This document shows, piece by piece, positions 18,305 to 26,392 of a stretch of DNA of 64,000 nucleotides. This DNA is from Promicromonospora sp042731755 (lineage in GTDB: Bacteria; Actinomycetota; Actinomycetes; Actinomycetales; Cellulomonadaceae). The notes beneath the pieces were generated by a model, which made no database searches, had not been told where the DNA came from, and saw only the letters and a program-made list of their open reading frames with translations. Position numbers and translations under genes: made by a program. The DNA lies in assembly GCF_042731755.1 (NCBI RefSeq), contig NZ_JBHWLR010000003.1, positions 248,001 to 312,000 on the forward strand, in the 5' to 3' direction. The stretch's first letter is position 1; every line of letters begins with the position of its first letter.

Positions 18305-19675
18305 ATGGCGAGGGACGAACGCGTGGGCAAGCCCGCGTACGCAGCGGTGTCGACCCGGATCACCGGGATCCAGCTTGCTGGGGCACGCCTGCGAGAGATA
18401 GCCGTCGTGCGCGTCGACGAGCGCGGCGGGGTGGTCGACGAGTGGTCGGCCGTGCTGCACCCCGACGGCGCGTGGATCGCGCTGGCCGACGTCGCCGCCA
18501 CCCTGCGCGAGCGCCTGTCGCAGATGGCGATCGTCACGCACAACGGCCGGCTCGGCATCGAGGTGCTGCGCAACGAGCTGTCCCACCTGGGCTGGGAGCT
18601 GCCCACGCTCGCCCAGCTCACGATCATCGACGCGAGCTACCACTACCTGCCCGGCCTGGTGCACCGCCGGCTGTCGGACTGCTGCACCGCCGCAGGGGTC
18701 CCGTACGAGGGCGGCCTGCCGAACTCCAGCCCGCTCAGCGAGGCGCGGGCCGTGGCCGGGCTGCTGGCCCGCTTCGTGCAGAGCGCCACCGGCCTGCCGG
18801 ACCTGCCGGAGCTGCTGCAGGTCACCCTGCGCGCGTGGGTGTACCCGTGGCCGGAGGGGCCCACGCGAACCGCCGACGCCCCACGGCCGTGGCCCGGCCG
18901 GCGTGGTCCGGGCGTGCTGACGACGCTCGGTGGCCAGCCGCTGGCCGACGCGATCGCCGCCGTCGCCGACGTGCGGACCAACGGTTACCTGTCGCTCCTC
19001 GCGGAGACCCTCCAGGACGGGCGGCTGACGGCGGAGACCGCCGCGGGGCTGGCCGAGGCCGAGCCGCTGTACCGGCTGACGCCCGAGGCGGCCGCCGCCG
19101 CCCGCAAGGCGTTCTTCGACGCCCTGGTGCGTCAGGCGATCGAGGCCGACCGCTACCACCTGGAGGCCCGTCAGGAGCTGTGGCGGGTCGCCGACACGAT
19201 CGGCTGCGCCCGGGACTCGGTGATCGAGCCGATCGTCGAGGCGACGCCGGTGGACTTCCCCAAGCTGGTGGACGATTCGGGGTCGAAGAAGCCCACCGAC
19301 GGCCGCGGTCGGGCGACCCCCGCGCAGATGCGTGCCTGGGCCATCGCCAACGGGTTCGACGTCGAGGGCTACATCCGTCTGCCCTGGTCGATCGTGCGGG
19401 CTTTCGAGGAGGCGCACGCCGCGCCGGTGGACCGCACGATGCGCCAGACGGTCCGCGAGGAGCCGGCGGCGAACGAGCGCACCTCGCGCCAGGACTCCCG
19501 CCAGGACTCGCGGTCCGCGCTCGGGCCGGAGCTGCGGCCCATCCTGATGCCGGCTCCCCGGACCGATGCCCGTGCCGACTCCCGGCCGCCGCTCGGCCCG
19601 GACCCGGACGAGGGCGTGCCCCAGCTCGACTTCGACCGGCTGGAGACGCCGCCGATCGGCAACCCGCTGGTGTGA
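18305..19675 (+). CDS. Degenerate DnaQ-like exonuclease domain with C-terminal Lsr2-like domain
   Basis: A 456-residue protein. Residues 10-160 follow the DnaQ/epsilon fold (IAVVRVDERGGVV, THNGRLGIEVLRNELSHLG, SEARAVAGLLARF) but the catalytic acids are replaced: the DxE site is VSTRIT, the second Asp is Gly, and the HxAxxD site reads SSPLSE. Residues 337-373 (ATPAQMRAWAIANGFDVEG, RLPWSIVRAFEEAH) match the Lsr2 C-terminal DNA-binding domain, although the RGR of Lsr2 is not conserved. The linker is disordered. Probably a nucleoid-binding or silencing protein using a dead nuclease fold (inference). The ATG has AAAGGA upstream. Confidence 0.78.
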   Translation: MARDERVGKPAYAAVSTRITGIQLAGARLREIAVVRVDERGGVVDEWSAVLHPDGAWIALADVAATLRERLSQMAIVTHNGRLGIEVLRNELSHLGWELPTLAQLTIIDASYHYLPGLVHRRLSDCCTAAGVPYEGGLPNSSPLSEARAVAGLLARFVQSATGLPDLPELLQVTLRAWVYPWPEGPTRTADAPRPWPGRRGPGVLTTLGGQPLADAIAAVADVRTNGYLSLLAETLQDGRLTAETAAGLAEAEPLYRLTPEAAAAARKAFFDALVRQAIEADRYHLEARQELWRVADTIGCARDSVIEPIVEATPVDFPKLVDDSGSKKPTDGRGRATPAQMRAWAIANGFDVEGYIRLPWSIVRAFEEAHAAPVDRTMRQTVREEPAANERTSRQDSRQDSRSALGPELRPILMPAPRTDARADSRPPLGPDPDEGVPQLDFDRLETPPIGNPLV

Positions 19676-20000
19676 CGGGTCAGATCTGACAGGTCGGGCC
19701 CCGGGCAAGCCGCCGGGGAAATACCCGTGTTCGCCTATCGTTGCCGGGGGCTTTACGGCTTGGGTTGCGGGATTCGGTGTCCCGGAGTCCGTCCTGGGTT
19801 TGGGAATTGTCATNNNNNNNNNNCGGGAACCGGAGGGGGGGGCCCCCCTCGTCTTGTTGTGGAGGGGAGGAAACCAACCGAGGGGGAACGCGGGTGGGGG
19901 GAGGGGAAGAACAAAGAAGTCGCGACCCACGCCCCTCGCCCCGCCCCCCGACCCGTGTCAGCCGATGTCGGCCGGGCGCTGCCCGGCTCGGCTGCCGGGC
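19676..20000. other. Convergent intergenic region with scaffold gap
   Basis: 325 bp between the DnaQ-like/Lsr2 gene and galE, both ending here. It holds the 10-N gap and low-quality-looking G/C and A/G runs (for example eight G followed by six C). It should contain the terminators of both genes. No gene is seen. Confidence 0.7.
19814..19823. other. Scaffold gap (10 N)
   Basis: Ten N of conventional, not measured, length joining two contigs in a convergent intergenic region. Confidence 0.98.
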
Positions 20001-21023
20001 TCAGCTGCCCGGGAACCCCTCGGGGTTCTGGGACTGCCAGCGCCAGGTGTCGGCGCACATGTCGTCGATGGTCTTGGTCGCGTGCCAGCCCAGCTCGGTG
20101 TTGGCGCGCGTCGGGTCGGCCCAGAAGGCGGGCAGGTCGCCGGCGCGGCGCGGGCCGATCTCGTACGGCAGCTCGCGGCCGACCGCGCGCTCGAAGGCCT
20201 TCAGCAGCTCCAGCACCGACGTGCCGGTGCCGGTCCCGAGGTTGAACGCCCGCGCAGGCTCCACCATGTCGTCCAGGTGCTCCAGCGCCGCGACGTGCCC
20301 GGCGGCGAGATCGGTGACGTGCAGGTAGTCGCGCTCGGCCGTGCCGTCCGCCGTCGGATAGTCGTTGCCGAACACCGTGAGCTTGTCCCGACGCCCCACC
20401 GCGACCTGCGCGATGAACGGCATCAGGTTGTTGGGGATGCCCTGCGGGTCCTCGCCGATGTCGCCGCTCGCGTGCGCGCCGACCGGGTTGAAGTAGCGCA
20501 GCAGCGCGACCTTCCAGCCCTCGGAGATCTGCGCGATGTCCGTCAGGACGCGCTCGATCATCACCTTGGTCTGCCCGTAGGGCGACGACGAGGACAGGTG
20601 CTCGTAGTCCTCCCGGTACGGCACGGGGGCCTTCTCGCCGTACACCGTGGCCGACGACGAGAACACCAGCTTGGTGACCCCGTACTTCGCCATCGAGGCG
20701 GCCAGGGCGAACGTGGAGTCGAGGTTGTTGCGGTAGTACTCCAGGGGCTTCGTCACCGACTCCCCCACCGCCTTGAAGCCCGCGAAGTGGATCACGGCGT
20801 CGATCCGCTCGTGCGCGAAGAGCCGCTCGGTCTTGTCCGCGTCGGTCAGGTCGAAGCCGTGGAAGGGGATCGCGCGACCGGCGAGCGCCTCCAGGCGGCC
20901 CTGCACCGAGGGCTTCGAGTTCGAGAAGTCGTCGACGACGATGACGTCGTGACCGGCGGCTACCAGGGCAAGGACGGTGTGTGAGCCGATGTAGCCGGCT
21001 CCACCGGAGACGAGAACGCGCAT
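20001..21023 (-). CDS. galE: UDP-glucose 4-epimerase
   Basis: A 340-residue short-chain dehydrogenase-type epimerase interconverting UDP-glucose and UDP-galactose. It shows GGAGYIGSH for NAD, HFAGFKAVGESV, SSSATVYGE with the catalytic serine, and SPYGQTK with the catalytic tyrosine and lysine, followed by RYFNPVGAHASG and the C-terminal LGWHATKTIDDM. Full length for the family. It supplies galactose units for cell-surface polysaccharides or the Leloir pathway. It appears monocistronic. Confidence 0.96.
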   Translation of the reverse strand: MRVLVSGGAGYIGSHTVLALVAAGHDVIVVDDFSNSKPSVQGRLEALAGRAIPFHGFDLTDADKTERLFAHERIDAVIHFAGFKAVGESVTKPLEYYRNNLDSTFALAASMAKYGVTKLVFSSSATVYGEKAPVPYREDYEHLSSSSPYGQTKVMIERVLTDIAQISEGWKVALLRYFNPVGAHASGDIGEDPQGIPNNLMPFIAQVAVGRRDKLTVFGNDYPTADGTAERDYLHVTDLAAGHVAALEHLDDMVEPARAFNLGTGTGTSVLELLKAFERAVGRELPYEIGPRRAGDLPAFWADPTRANTELGWHATKTIDDMCADTWRWQSQNPEGFPGS

Positions 21024-21132
21024 GCCTCCAAACTACCGGCTCGGTCGCGCACGCCGGCATCGGTGAGACGGGCTGTGGCCGGACCCTGGCGGTACGGGCT
21101 CCGGCGGGCCGGGCGCTGGTACGTTCGCGCGC

Positions 21133-21831
21133 GTGACGGTTCCCGAGGCGATGCTCCTGTTCGCGCTGGTCGCGATCCCCCTGACGATCATGCCGGGCCT
21201 GGACAGCGCGCTGGTGCTGCGGACCGCCGTCGTCAGCGGCCGCAGGCACGCCTATGCCACGGCGCTCGGCATCAACGCGGGCGTCCTGGCCTGGGGAGTC
21301 GCGGCCGCCGTGGGCGCGACGGCGGTGCTCGCCGCCTCCGAGACGGCCTACCGGGCGCTCACCCTGGCGGGCGCGGCCTACCTCGCGTGGCTCGGCGGCC
21401 GGATGCTGTGGTCGAGCTTCCGCGCCGGGCGGTACGACGCGCTGCCGGACGGCGCTCTGCCTAGTGCTGTGTCCGGTGCTGCGCCTGGCGCCCTGCCGAG
21501 CGTCGAGCGTTCGCCCTGGAGGTCCTTCGCCCTCGGCGCCACGACCAACCTGCTGAACCCCAAGGTCGGCGTCTTCTACCTGGCCACGATCCCGCAGTTC
21601 CTGCCCGACGGCGTGCCGCACCTGCTGATGGGCCTGCTCCTGGCCGTCGAGCACGACGTGCTCGGGCTGGCCTGGCTCGCGCTCCTGATCCACGCCGCGG
21701 GCCTGGCGAAACGGTGGCTGTCCGGGCGCACGATCGCGCGGGTGACCGACCGGGTGACCGGCGTCGTGCTGCTGGCCCTCGCCGGGCGCATCGGCTGGAA
21801 CGCGCTGACGGGGCAGGCCCGGGCGATCTGA
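21133..21831 (+). CDS. LysE family translocator
   Basis: A 232-residue membrane exporter with about six helices. ATALGINAGVLAWGVAAAVGATAVLAAS and FALGATTNLLNPKVGVFYLATIPQFLP are the family signature segments. It exports amino acids or related compounds. A low-complexity insertion (ALPSAVSGAAPGALPS) lies in the central loop. GTG start. It ends 3 nt before the end of the HxlR-peroxiredoxin gene on the other strand. Confidence 0.88.
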   Translation: MTVPEAMLLFALVAIPLTIMPGLDSALVLRTAVVSGRRHAYATALGINAGVLAWGVAAAVGATAVLAASETAYRALTLAGAAYLAWLGGRMLWSSFRAGRYDALPDGALPSAVSGAAPGALPSVERSPWRSFALGATTNLLNPKVGVFYLATIPQFLPDGVPHLLMGLLLAVEHDVLGLAWLALLIHAAGLAKRWLSGRTIARVTDRVTGVVLLALAGRIGWNALTGQARAI

Positions 21832-21834
21832 CGG

Positions 21835-22722
21835 TCAGCCGGGCACGGCCTGCCCGGCTTCCGCACGCACCGCGGCGAGCATGTCGTCCACGGAGCCCGC
21901 CGGGTCGGTCACCGGGGCCTGGACCCGGCGGACGGTGCCGTCAGGCGCGATCAGGAGCGTGGTCCGCTTGAGGCGGTCCGTCCCGGCGGCGCGGAACACG
22001 GGCAGGCGCAGGGCGGACGCCGCCAGGCCGTCCTGGTCCGAGGCCAGCGCGTACGGCAGCTTTGCGTGCGCCGCGAAGGCCGCGAGCTGGTCGGGGCGCT
22101 GGGTGGACACGCCGAGCACCCGGGCGCCGGCGTCGGCGAGCGCTGCGGTGCGCCCCGCGTAGGTGACGCACTCGAGCGTGCAGCCGCGGGTGCCGGGGAT
22201 GTCGCCCCAGCCGGCGGGGTACCCGTCCGTGTCGGGGGCGTAGGCGCCCGGGAAGAGGAACAGCACGGTCCAGCGGTCGGGGTCCACGAGGCCGACGGCG
22301 GTGCCGTCGTGGGCCGTGAGCGTCACGTCCGGCACCTGCGTCCCCACGAGGGCGTGCACACGTCGCGCCTCGGCGTCGCCGACGGCGCCCGAGACGGTGC
22401 CGTCGCCCATCACGTGGCGCGTCCCCCACTCCTGCAGCGCGACGAGCACGGGCACGAGCCCCTCGCCGCGGCGGGTGAGCCGGTAGTCGAACCGGGGCGG
22501 GTGCGCCGAGTACGGGACCCGCTCCAGGACGCCGTCGTCCACGAGCCGGCCGAGGCGTTCGGTCAGGGCCCGCCTGCTGAACCCGAGCTCGTGGGCGAGG
22601 GCGTCGAAGCGTGAGACGCCGGCCGCGGCCTCGCGCACGATCAGCAGGCTCTGCCAGTCGCCGATGACGCCGAGCGACTGCGCGATCCCGCAGTCGGCGT
22701 CGGCCAGGTCCTCCTTGCGCAT
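21835..22722 (-). CDS. HxlR-type regulator fused to peroxiredoxin (BCP/TSA) domain
   Basis: A 295-residue fusion. Residues 1-105 form an HxlR winged helix (DCGIAQSLGVIGDWQSLLIVREAAAGVSRF, SRRALTERLGRLVDDGVLER). From about 125 a thioredoxin-fold peroxiredoxin follows (GTQVPDVTLTAHDG, VLFLFPGAYAPDTDG), with GCTLECVTYAG as the peroxidatic-cysteine region and VLGVSTQRPDQLAAFA. The regulator may sense or remove peroxides itself. ATG 22722 is chosen; ATG 22731 is possible. It is divergent from an MFS pump and shares a region with a long inverted repeat. Confidence 0.88.
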   Translation of the reverse strand: MRKEDLADADCGIAQSLGVIGDWQSLLIVREAAAGVSRFDALAHELGFSRRALTERLGRLVDDGVLERVPYSAHPPRFDYRLTRRGEGLVPVLVALQEWGTRHVMGDGTVSGAVGDAEARRVHALVGTQVPDVTLTAHDGTAVGLVDPDRWTVLFLFPGAYAPDTDGYPAGWGDIPGTRGCTLECVTYAGRTAALADAGARVLGVSTQRPDQLAAFAAHAKLPYALASDQDGLAASALRLPVFRAAGTDRLKRTTLLIAPDGTVRRVQAPVTDPAGSVDDMLAAVRAEAGQAVPG

Positions 22723-22820
22723 GCGCGCCATCCTCTCGCACGTCGTCGTCCGGGTGCTGTCACTCGGTCGCGGCGCCGGGCCGTGTTGCGCCCGCTGCCG
22801 TCCTTCTGCCACTGTACGGG

Positions 22821-22847
22821 CAGTCGGTTCCAAAATGGAACCCACTG
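22821..22847. promoter_or_regulatory. 27-bp inverted repeat operator between HxlR-Prx and MFS genes
   Basis: Arms CAGTCGGTTCCA and TGGAACCCACTG around AAA: 11 of 12 pairs match, and the inner GGTTCCA-AAA-TGGAACC is perfect. It lies 99 bp from the regulator start and 38 bp before the MFS start. This is the expected place for a homodimeric HxlR regulator to control both genes. Confidence 0.7.
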
Positions 22848-22884
22848 CTTCGGCCCATCACCCGACCCACCCGGAGGCACACCC

Positions 22885-24138
22885 ATGACGACGACGGCCC
22901 CGACCGCCGCACGCTCCTTCTGGACCTTCTGGGCGGCCACGACGACCAGCAACATGGGCTCGGCGGTCACGAAGATCGCCCTGCCCCTGACCGCCGTCCT
23001 CGTGCTCGACGCCGGACCGTTCGAGACCGGGCTGCTCGCCGCGGCGTCCTACCTGGCCTGGATCGTCATCGGGCTGCCCGCCGGCGCGATCGTGCAGCGC
23101 TGGCCGCTGCGCGGCACCCAGATCAGCACCGACCTGGTGCGGGCCGCCGCCATCGTCTCGGTGCCGCTGGCCTGGTGGGCCGGCCACCTGACCCTCGCCC
23201 AGCTGTTCGTCGTGGCGCTCACGCTCAACCTCGCCGAGGTGCTCTTCTTCAGTGCCAGCACGACGTTCATCACCTCCGTGGTGCCGCGCGACCAGCTCAC
23301 CAGCCGCAACTCGCTCATGTCCGGGACGCACGCGGTGACCGAGCTCGGCGGCCCCTCGCTGGGCGGGCTGCTCGTCCAGCTCGTCGGCGCCGCGCCCGCG
23401 CTGCTGCTCGACGCGGTGTCCTACGTCGCGTCCGCCGTGCTGCTGCGCACCCTGCCCGAACGCCGCCAGCCGGGCGACGACGACCCGACCCCGCTGCGCC
23501 GACGGATCGCCGAGGGCTGGCGGTTCGTCACCGGCCACCCCGTCCTGGCGCCGTGCACCTGGTGGGCGTGCGTGGTCAACACGGTCTGCGGCGCCCAGCT
23601 CGCCCTGTTCGCGATCTACCTGGTCCGGGAGCTGCACGCGCCCGCCGCCGTGGTCGGGCTGCTGCTGGCGACCGAGGGCGTCGGGGCGCTGCTGGCTGCC
23701 TGGGCGACACCCTGGCTCGTGCGACGGTTCGGCTCGGCGCGCGTCGTGCTGTTCGACGGGCTCGTCGGGTTCGCGGGTGCCCTGCTGATCCCCGCCGGCG
23801 CCGGCCACTGGGGCTGGCTCTGCTTCGCCCTCGGCAACCTCGTCTTCGCGGCCACCGTGGTCCCCGGCAGCATCGTCACGCGCACCTACCGGCAGGTCGC
23901 GAGCCCGCCCGAGCTCCTGTCCCGCGTCATGGGCACCGTGCGCTTCGTGTCCTGGGGCTGCATCCCGCTGGGCGGCCTGATCGCCGGGGCGGTCGCCGAG
24001 ACGGCCGGGACCCGCGCGGTACTGCTCGGGTCGGCGTTCGTGATGCTCGCCGGACCCGCGATCCTCGCGGCGAGCCCCGTGCGACGGCTGCGGAACCTGG
24101 AGGACTACACGAGCGAGCCCCAGCACGCCGCGGCGTGA
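22885..24138 (+). CDS. MFS transporter (drug-efflux type)
   Basis: A 417-residue, about 12-helix permease. SFWTFWAATTTSNMGSAVTKIALPLTAVLVL, LPAGAIVQRWPLR and RNSLMSGTHAVTELGGPSLGGLLVQL match macrolide/bacitracin-type MFS exporters (MFS_3). ATG 22885 has GGAGG at 7 nt. Divergent from the HxlR-peroxiredoxin gene and probably repressed by it; the substrate may be a thiol-reactive or redox-active compound (inference). Confidence 0.9.
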   Translation: MTTTAPTAARSFWTFWAATTTSNMGSAVTKIALPLTAVLVLDAGPFETGLLAAASYLAWIVIGLPAGAIVQRWPLRGTQISTDLVRAAAIVSVPLAWWAGHLTLAQLFVVALTLNLAEVLFFSASTTFITSVVPRDQLTSRNSLMSGTHAVTELGGPSLGGLLVQLVGAAPALLLDAVSYVASAVLLRTLPERRQPGDDDPTPLRRRIAEGWRFVTGHPVLAPCTWWACVVNTVCGAQLALFAIYLVRELHAPAAVVGLLLATEGVGALLAAWATPWLVRRFGSARVVLFDGLVGFAGALLIPAGAGHWGWLCFALGNLVFAATVVPGSIVTRTYRQVASPPELLSRVMGTVRFVSWGCIPLGGLIAGAVAETAGTRAVLLGSAFVMLAGPAILAASPVRRLRNLEDYTSEPQHAAA

Positions 24139-24147
24139 GCCGTCCGC

Positions 24148-24199
24148 GACACGCTGCTCCCCGACACACCGCTCCCCGACACACCGCTTGCCGACACGC
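24148..24199. repeat. Tandem repeats between MFS and recombinase genes
   Basis: Three copies of a 15-16 bp unit near CGACACACCGCTCCC, directly ahead of the recombinase gene. Confidence 0.65.
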
Positions 24200-24245
24200 C
24201 CCGCGCGCCCACGACCAGGCGGAACGCCCCGACTACGCTGCCCCC

Positions 24246-25772
24246 GTGGCGTACACCGAGCAGCGCACCGACTCCGAGGGCCGCACCGGCTACATCGGGC
24301 GATACCGCGTCGACGGCCGCCTGCGCAGCACCCGCCGCTTCACCGTGCGGCGCGAGGCGCTCGCGGAGGCGCGGCGGCAGGAGGAGGCGGGCAAGCACGC
24401 CGAGTGGATCGACCCGTCCGCGGGCCGCGTCACCGTCGCCGAGTGGTTCGCGACCTGGCAGGAGGCCCGCGTCGACCGCGCGCCCCGCACCATCGAGGCC
24501 GAGCGCGAACGCTTCCGCTCCCTGGTCGCCCCGGCCTTCGGCGACCGGCCGCTGCGGCAGGTCACCCACGAGGACGTCGCCCGCTGGGCCGCCACCATGG
24601 CCTCCCCCACCACCGGGCAGACCGCCTCGCCCGCCCGGCGCCGGGACGCGGCCCGCCTCCTGGTGGCCCTGCTCGACGCCGCCGTCGACGCGCGGCGCCT
24701 GCGCACCAACCCCGCGCGGACGCCGTCGGGCAAGGTGCCCGCCCTGCCGCGCGCCCCGAAGACCAAGCCGCACCGCTACCTCTCGCACGAGCAGCTCCGG
24801 CGCGTCGCGGACGCGACCACCTCCGCCCAGACCCGCACCCTCGTGCTGCTCACCGCGCTGACCGGGCTGCGCTGGGGGGAGGTCAGCGCGCTGACGGTGG
24901 CCGACGTCGACCTGCTGCGCCGGCGGGTGCACGTCACCAAGGCGTACACCCGCCTGGACGACGGCACGCTCCTGCTCGGCGACACCAAGACGCACGCGCG
25001 CCGCGAGGTACCCCTGCCGGCGTCCCTGGCCCCGGCCGTGGCCGAGCAGGCGGCGGGCCGGGCGCGCGGCGACCTGCTGTTCACCGGCACCCGGGACACC
25101 GCGCTGCGGCGCGAGAGCTTCGACCGGTCGGCGTTCCGGCCCGCCGTGCTGGCGGCCGGCCGCGCCGTCCGCACCCTGCGCGAGGCGCTGGGCCTGTATG
25201 ACGACGGCCTGCACGACGACGGCCGCTACGCCGGCGGGCCGTCCGTCACAGGCACTCGCGCCACAGGCACTCGCGCCACGGGCCTGTACGACGACGGTGT
25301 GGTCGCCGCGGTGCGCCGGCTCCAGTCGGACGCAGGCCTGGAGGCGACCGGGATCTGCGACCCCGCGACGTGGTCCCTGGTCGCGGACCAGGACCGGGCG
25401 CGCGAGACGATGACGCGGGGCGAGAAGGTGAGCCGCACCCGGCTGCTGGCGGCGCTGTCGCGCACCACGCTGGGGCCCGGCGCCGAGGACTTCGACACGC
25501 TCACCCTGCACGACCTGCGCCACACCGCGGCGTCCCTGGCCATCTCGGGCGGCGCGACGGTCAAGGCGGTGCAGCGGATGCTGGGGCACGAGTCGCCCGT
25601 CCTGACGCTGTCCACCTACGCCGGGCTGTTCGAGGACGACCTCGACGCCCTGGGCGAGACGATGAGCGCGGCGTTCCAGGCGGCCGCCGTCGTGCCGGGG
25701 ACCGACGCAGATGGGTTCGACGCACCGGCGGCGGTCACGCCGATCCGGGCCGTGCGGAGCAGGGCCGGCTGA
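24246..25772 (+). CDS. Tyrosine recombinase/integrase with peptidoglycan-binding-like insertion
   Basis: A 508-residue phage-type integrase. N-terminal AP2-like arm (YIGRYRVDGRLRSTRRF), core-binding domain (VTVAEWFATWQEARVD), then the catalytic set R209 (TGLRWGE), H422-x-x-R425 (LHDLRHT), H448 (LGHES) and Y458 (STYAGLF), all intact. Between R209 and H422, about residues 315-380, sits an extra segment: Gly/Asp repeats, then DGVVAAVRRLQSDAG and GICDPATW, the PG_binding_1 pattern. Usual integrases are about 380-400 residues. No tRNA or attachment site was seen next to it, and flanking genes look chromosomal. The GTG start lacks a clear ribosome site. Confidence 0.88.
   Translation: MAYTEQRTDSEGRTGYIGRYRVDGRLRSTRRFTVRREALAEARRQEEAGKHAEWIDPSAGRVTVAEWFATWQEARVDRAPRTIEAERERFRSLVAPAFGDRPLRQVTHEDVARWAATMASPTTGQTASPARRRDAARLLVALLDAAVDARRLRTNPARTPSGKVPALPRAPKTKPHRYLSHEQLRRVADATTSAQTRTLVLLTALTGLRWGEVSALTVADVDLLRRRVHVTKAYTRLDDGTLLLGDTKTHARREVPLPASLAPAVAEQAAGRARGDLLFTGTRDTALRRESFDRSAFRPAVLAAGRAVRTLREALGLYDDGLHDDGRYAGGPSVTGTRATGTRATGLYDDGVVAAVRRLQSDAGLEATGICDPATWSLVADQDRARETMTRGEKVSRTRLLAALSRTTLGPGAEDFDTLTLHDLRHTAASLAISGGATVKAVQRMLGHESPVLTLSTYAGLFEDDLDALGETMSAAFQAAAVVPGTDADGFDAPAAVTPIRAVRSRAG
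25248..25280. repeat. Tandem repeat inside the integrase insertion
   Basis: Two exact copies of ACAGGCACTCGCGCC and a partial third encode TGTRA units at the front of the peptidoglycan-binding-like insertion. Confidence 0.75.
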
Positions 25773-25788
25773 GCTGGGTGGGCTCAGC
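25768..25788 (+). terminator. Hairpin at the integrase stop codon
   Basis: GCTGAGC / GCTCAGC with a 7-nt loop, beginning at the stop codon. Likely terminator, although no T run follows directly. Confidence 0.45.
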
Positions 25789-25960
25789 AGGGCGGCCTGA
25801 CCTGCACGTTCATCGGTCCCAAACTTTTTTCTCGCGGATCGGCGATCCTGATGTCGAGAACGCGAGGGGGGCTCCGTCCTAGGGTCGAGGGCGCAAGACG
25901 GCGTCCGTACCGCGTCCACGACGCAGGGCCCCGCGGGGCCCGTGACCCAGGGAGAGAACC

Positions 25961-26377
25961 ATGGCGAAGTACCTGCTGCTGAAGCACTACCGGCGCGGCG
26001 GCCCGGCGTGGCTGCCGGGCACCGACGTCCCGATGGACCAGTGGACGCCGGAGGAGATCACGGAGCACATCGACTACATGCGCCGGTTCGCCGACAAGCT
26101 CACCGAGAGCGGCGAGTTCGTCAGCGAGGGCGCGCTCGCGCCGGAGGGCACGTTCGTCCGGTACGACGGCGAGGGCCGCCCGCCCGTGACCGACGGCCCG
26201 TTCGCGGAGACCAAGGACCTCATCGCAGGCTGGATGATCATCGACGTCGAGTCCCAGGAGCGGGCCTACGAGGCGGCGGCCGAGCTGTCCGCCGCACCCG
26301 GCGCCGGCGGCCGCCCGATCCACGAGTGGCTCGAGGTGCGGCCGTTCCTCGGCGAGGACCTGACGATCAGCGAGTGA
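25961..26377 (+). CDS. YciI family (DGPF-domain) protein
   Basis: A 138-residue YCII-related protein containing DGPFAETKDLIAGWMIIDV, the DGPF motif. The family has a ferredoxin-like fold and is often encoded beside ECF sigma factors of the ECF42 group; its biochemical role is not settled. ATG 25961 follows GGGAGAGAACC. The sigma gene starts 15 nt after its stop, so they form one operon. Confidence 0.9.
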   Translation: MAKYLLLKHYRRGGPAWLPGTDVPMDQWTPEEITEHIDYMRRFADKLTESGEFVSEGALAPEGTFVRYDGEGRPPVTDGPFAETKDLIAGWMIIDVESQERAYEAAAELSAAPGAGGRPIHEWLEVRPFLGEDLTISE

Positions 26378-26392
26378 CCTGAGAGGCCTGGT

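Noticed and set aside
24246..25772. Prophage or integrative element around the integrase
   Set aside because: No tRNA target, excisionase, replication or phage genes, and no direct att-like repeats were seen; flanking genes are ordinary chromosomal types.
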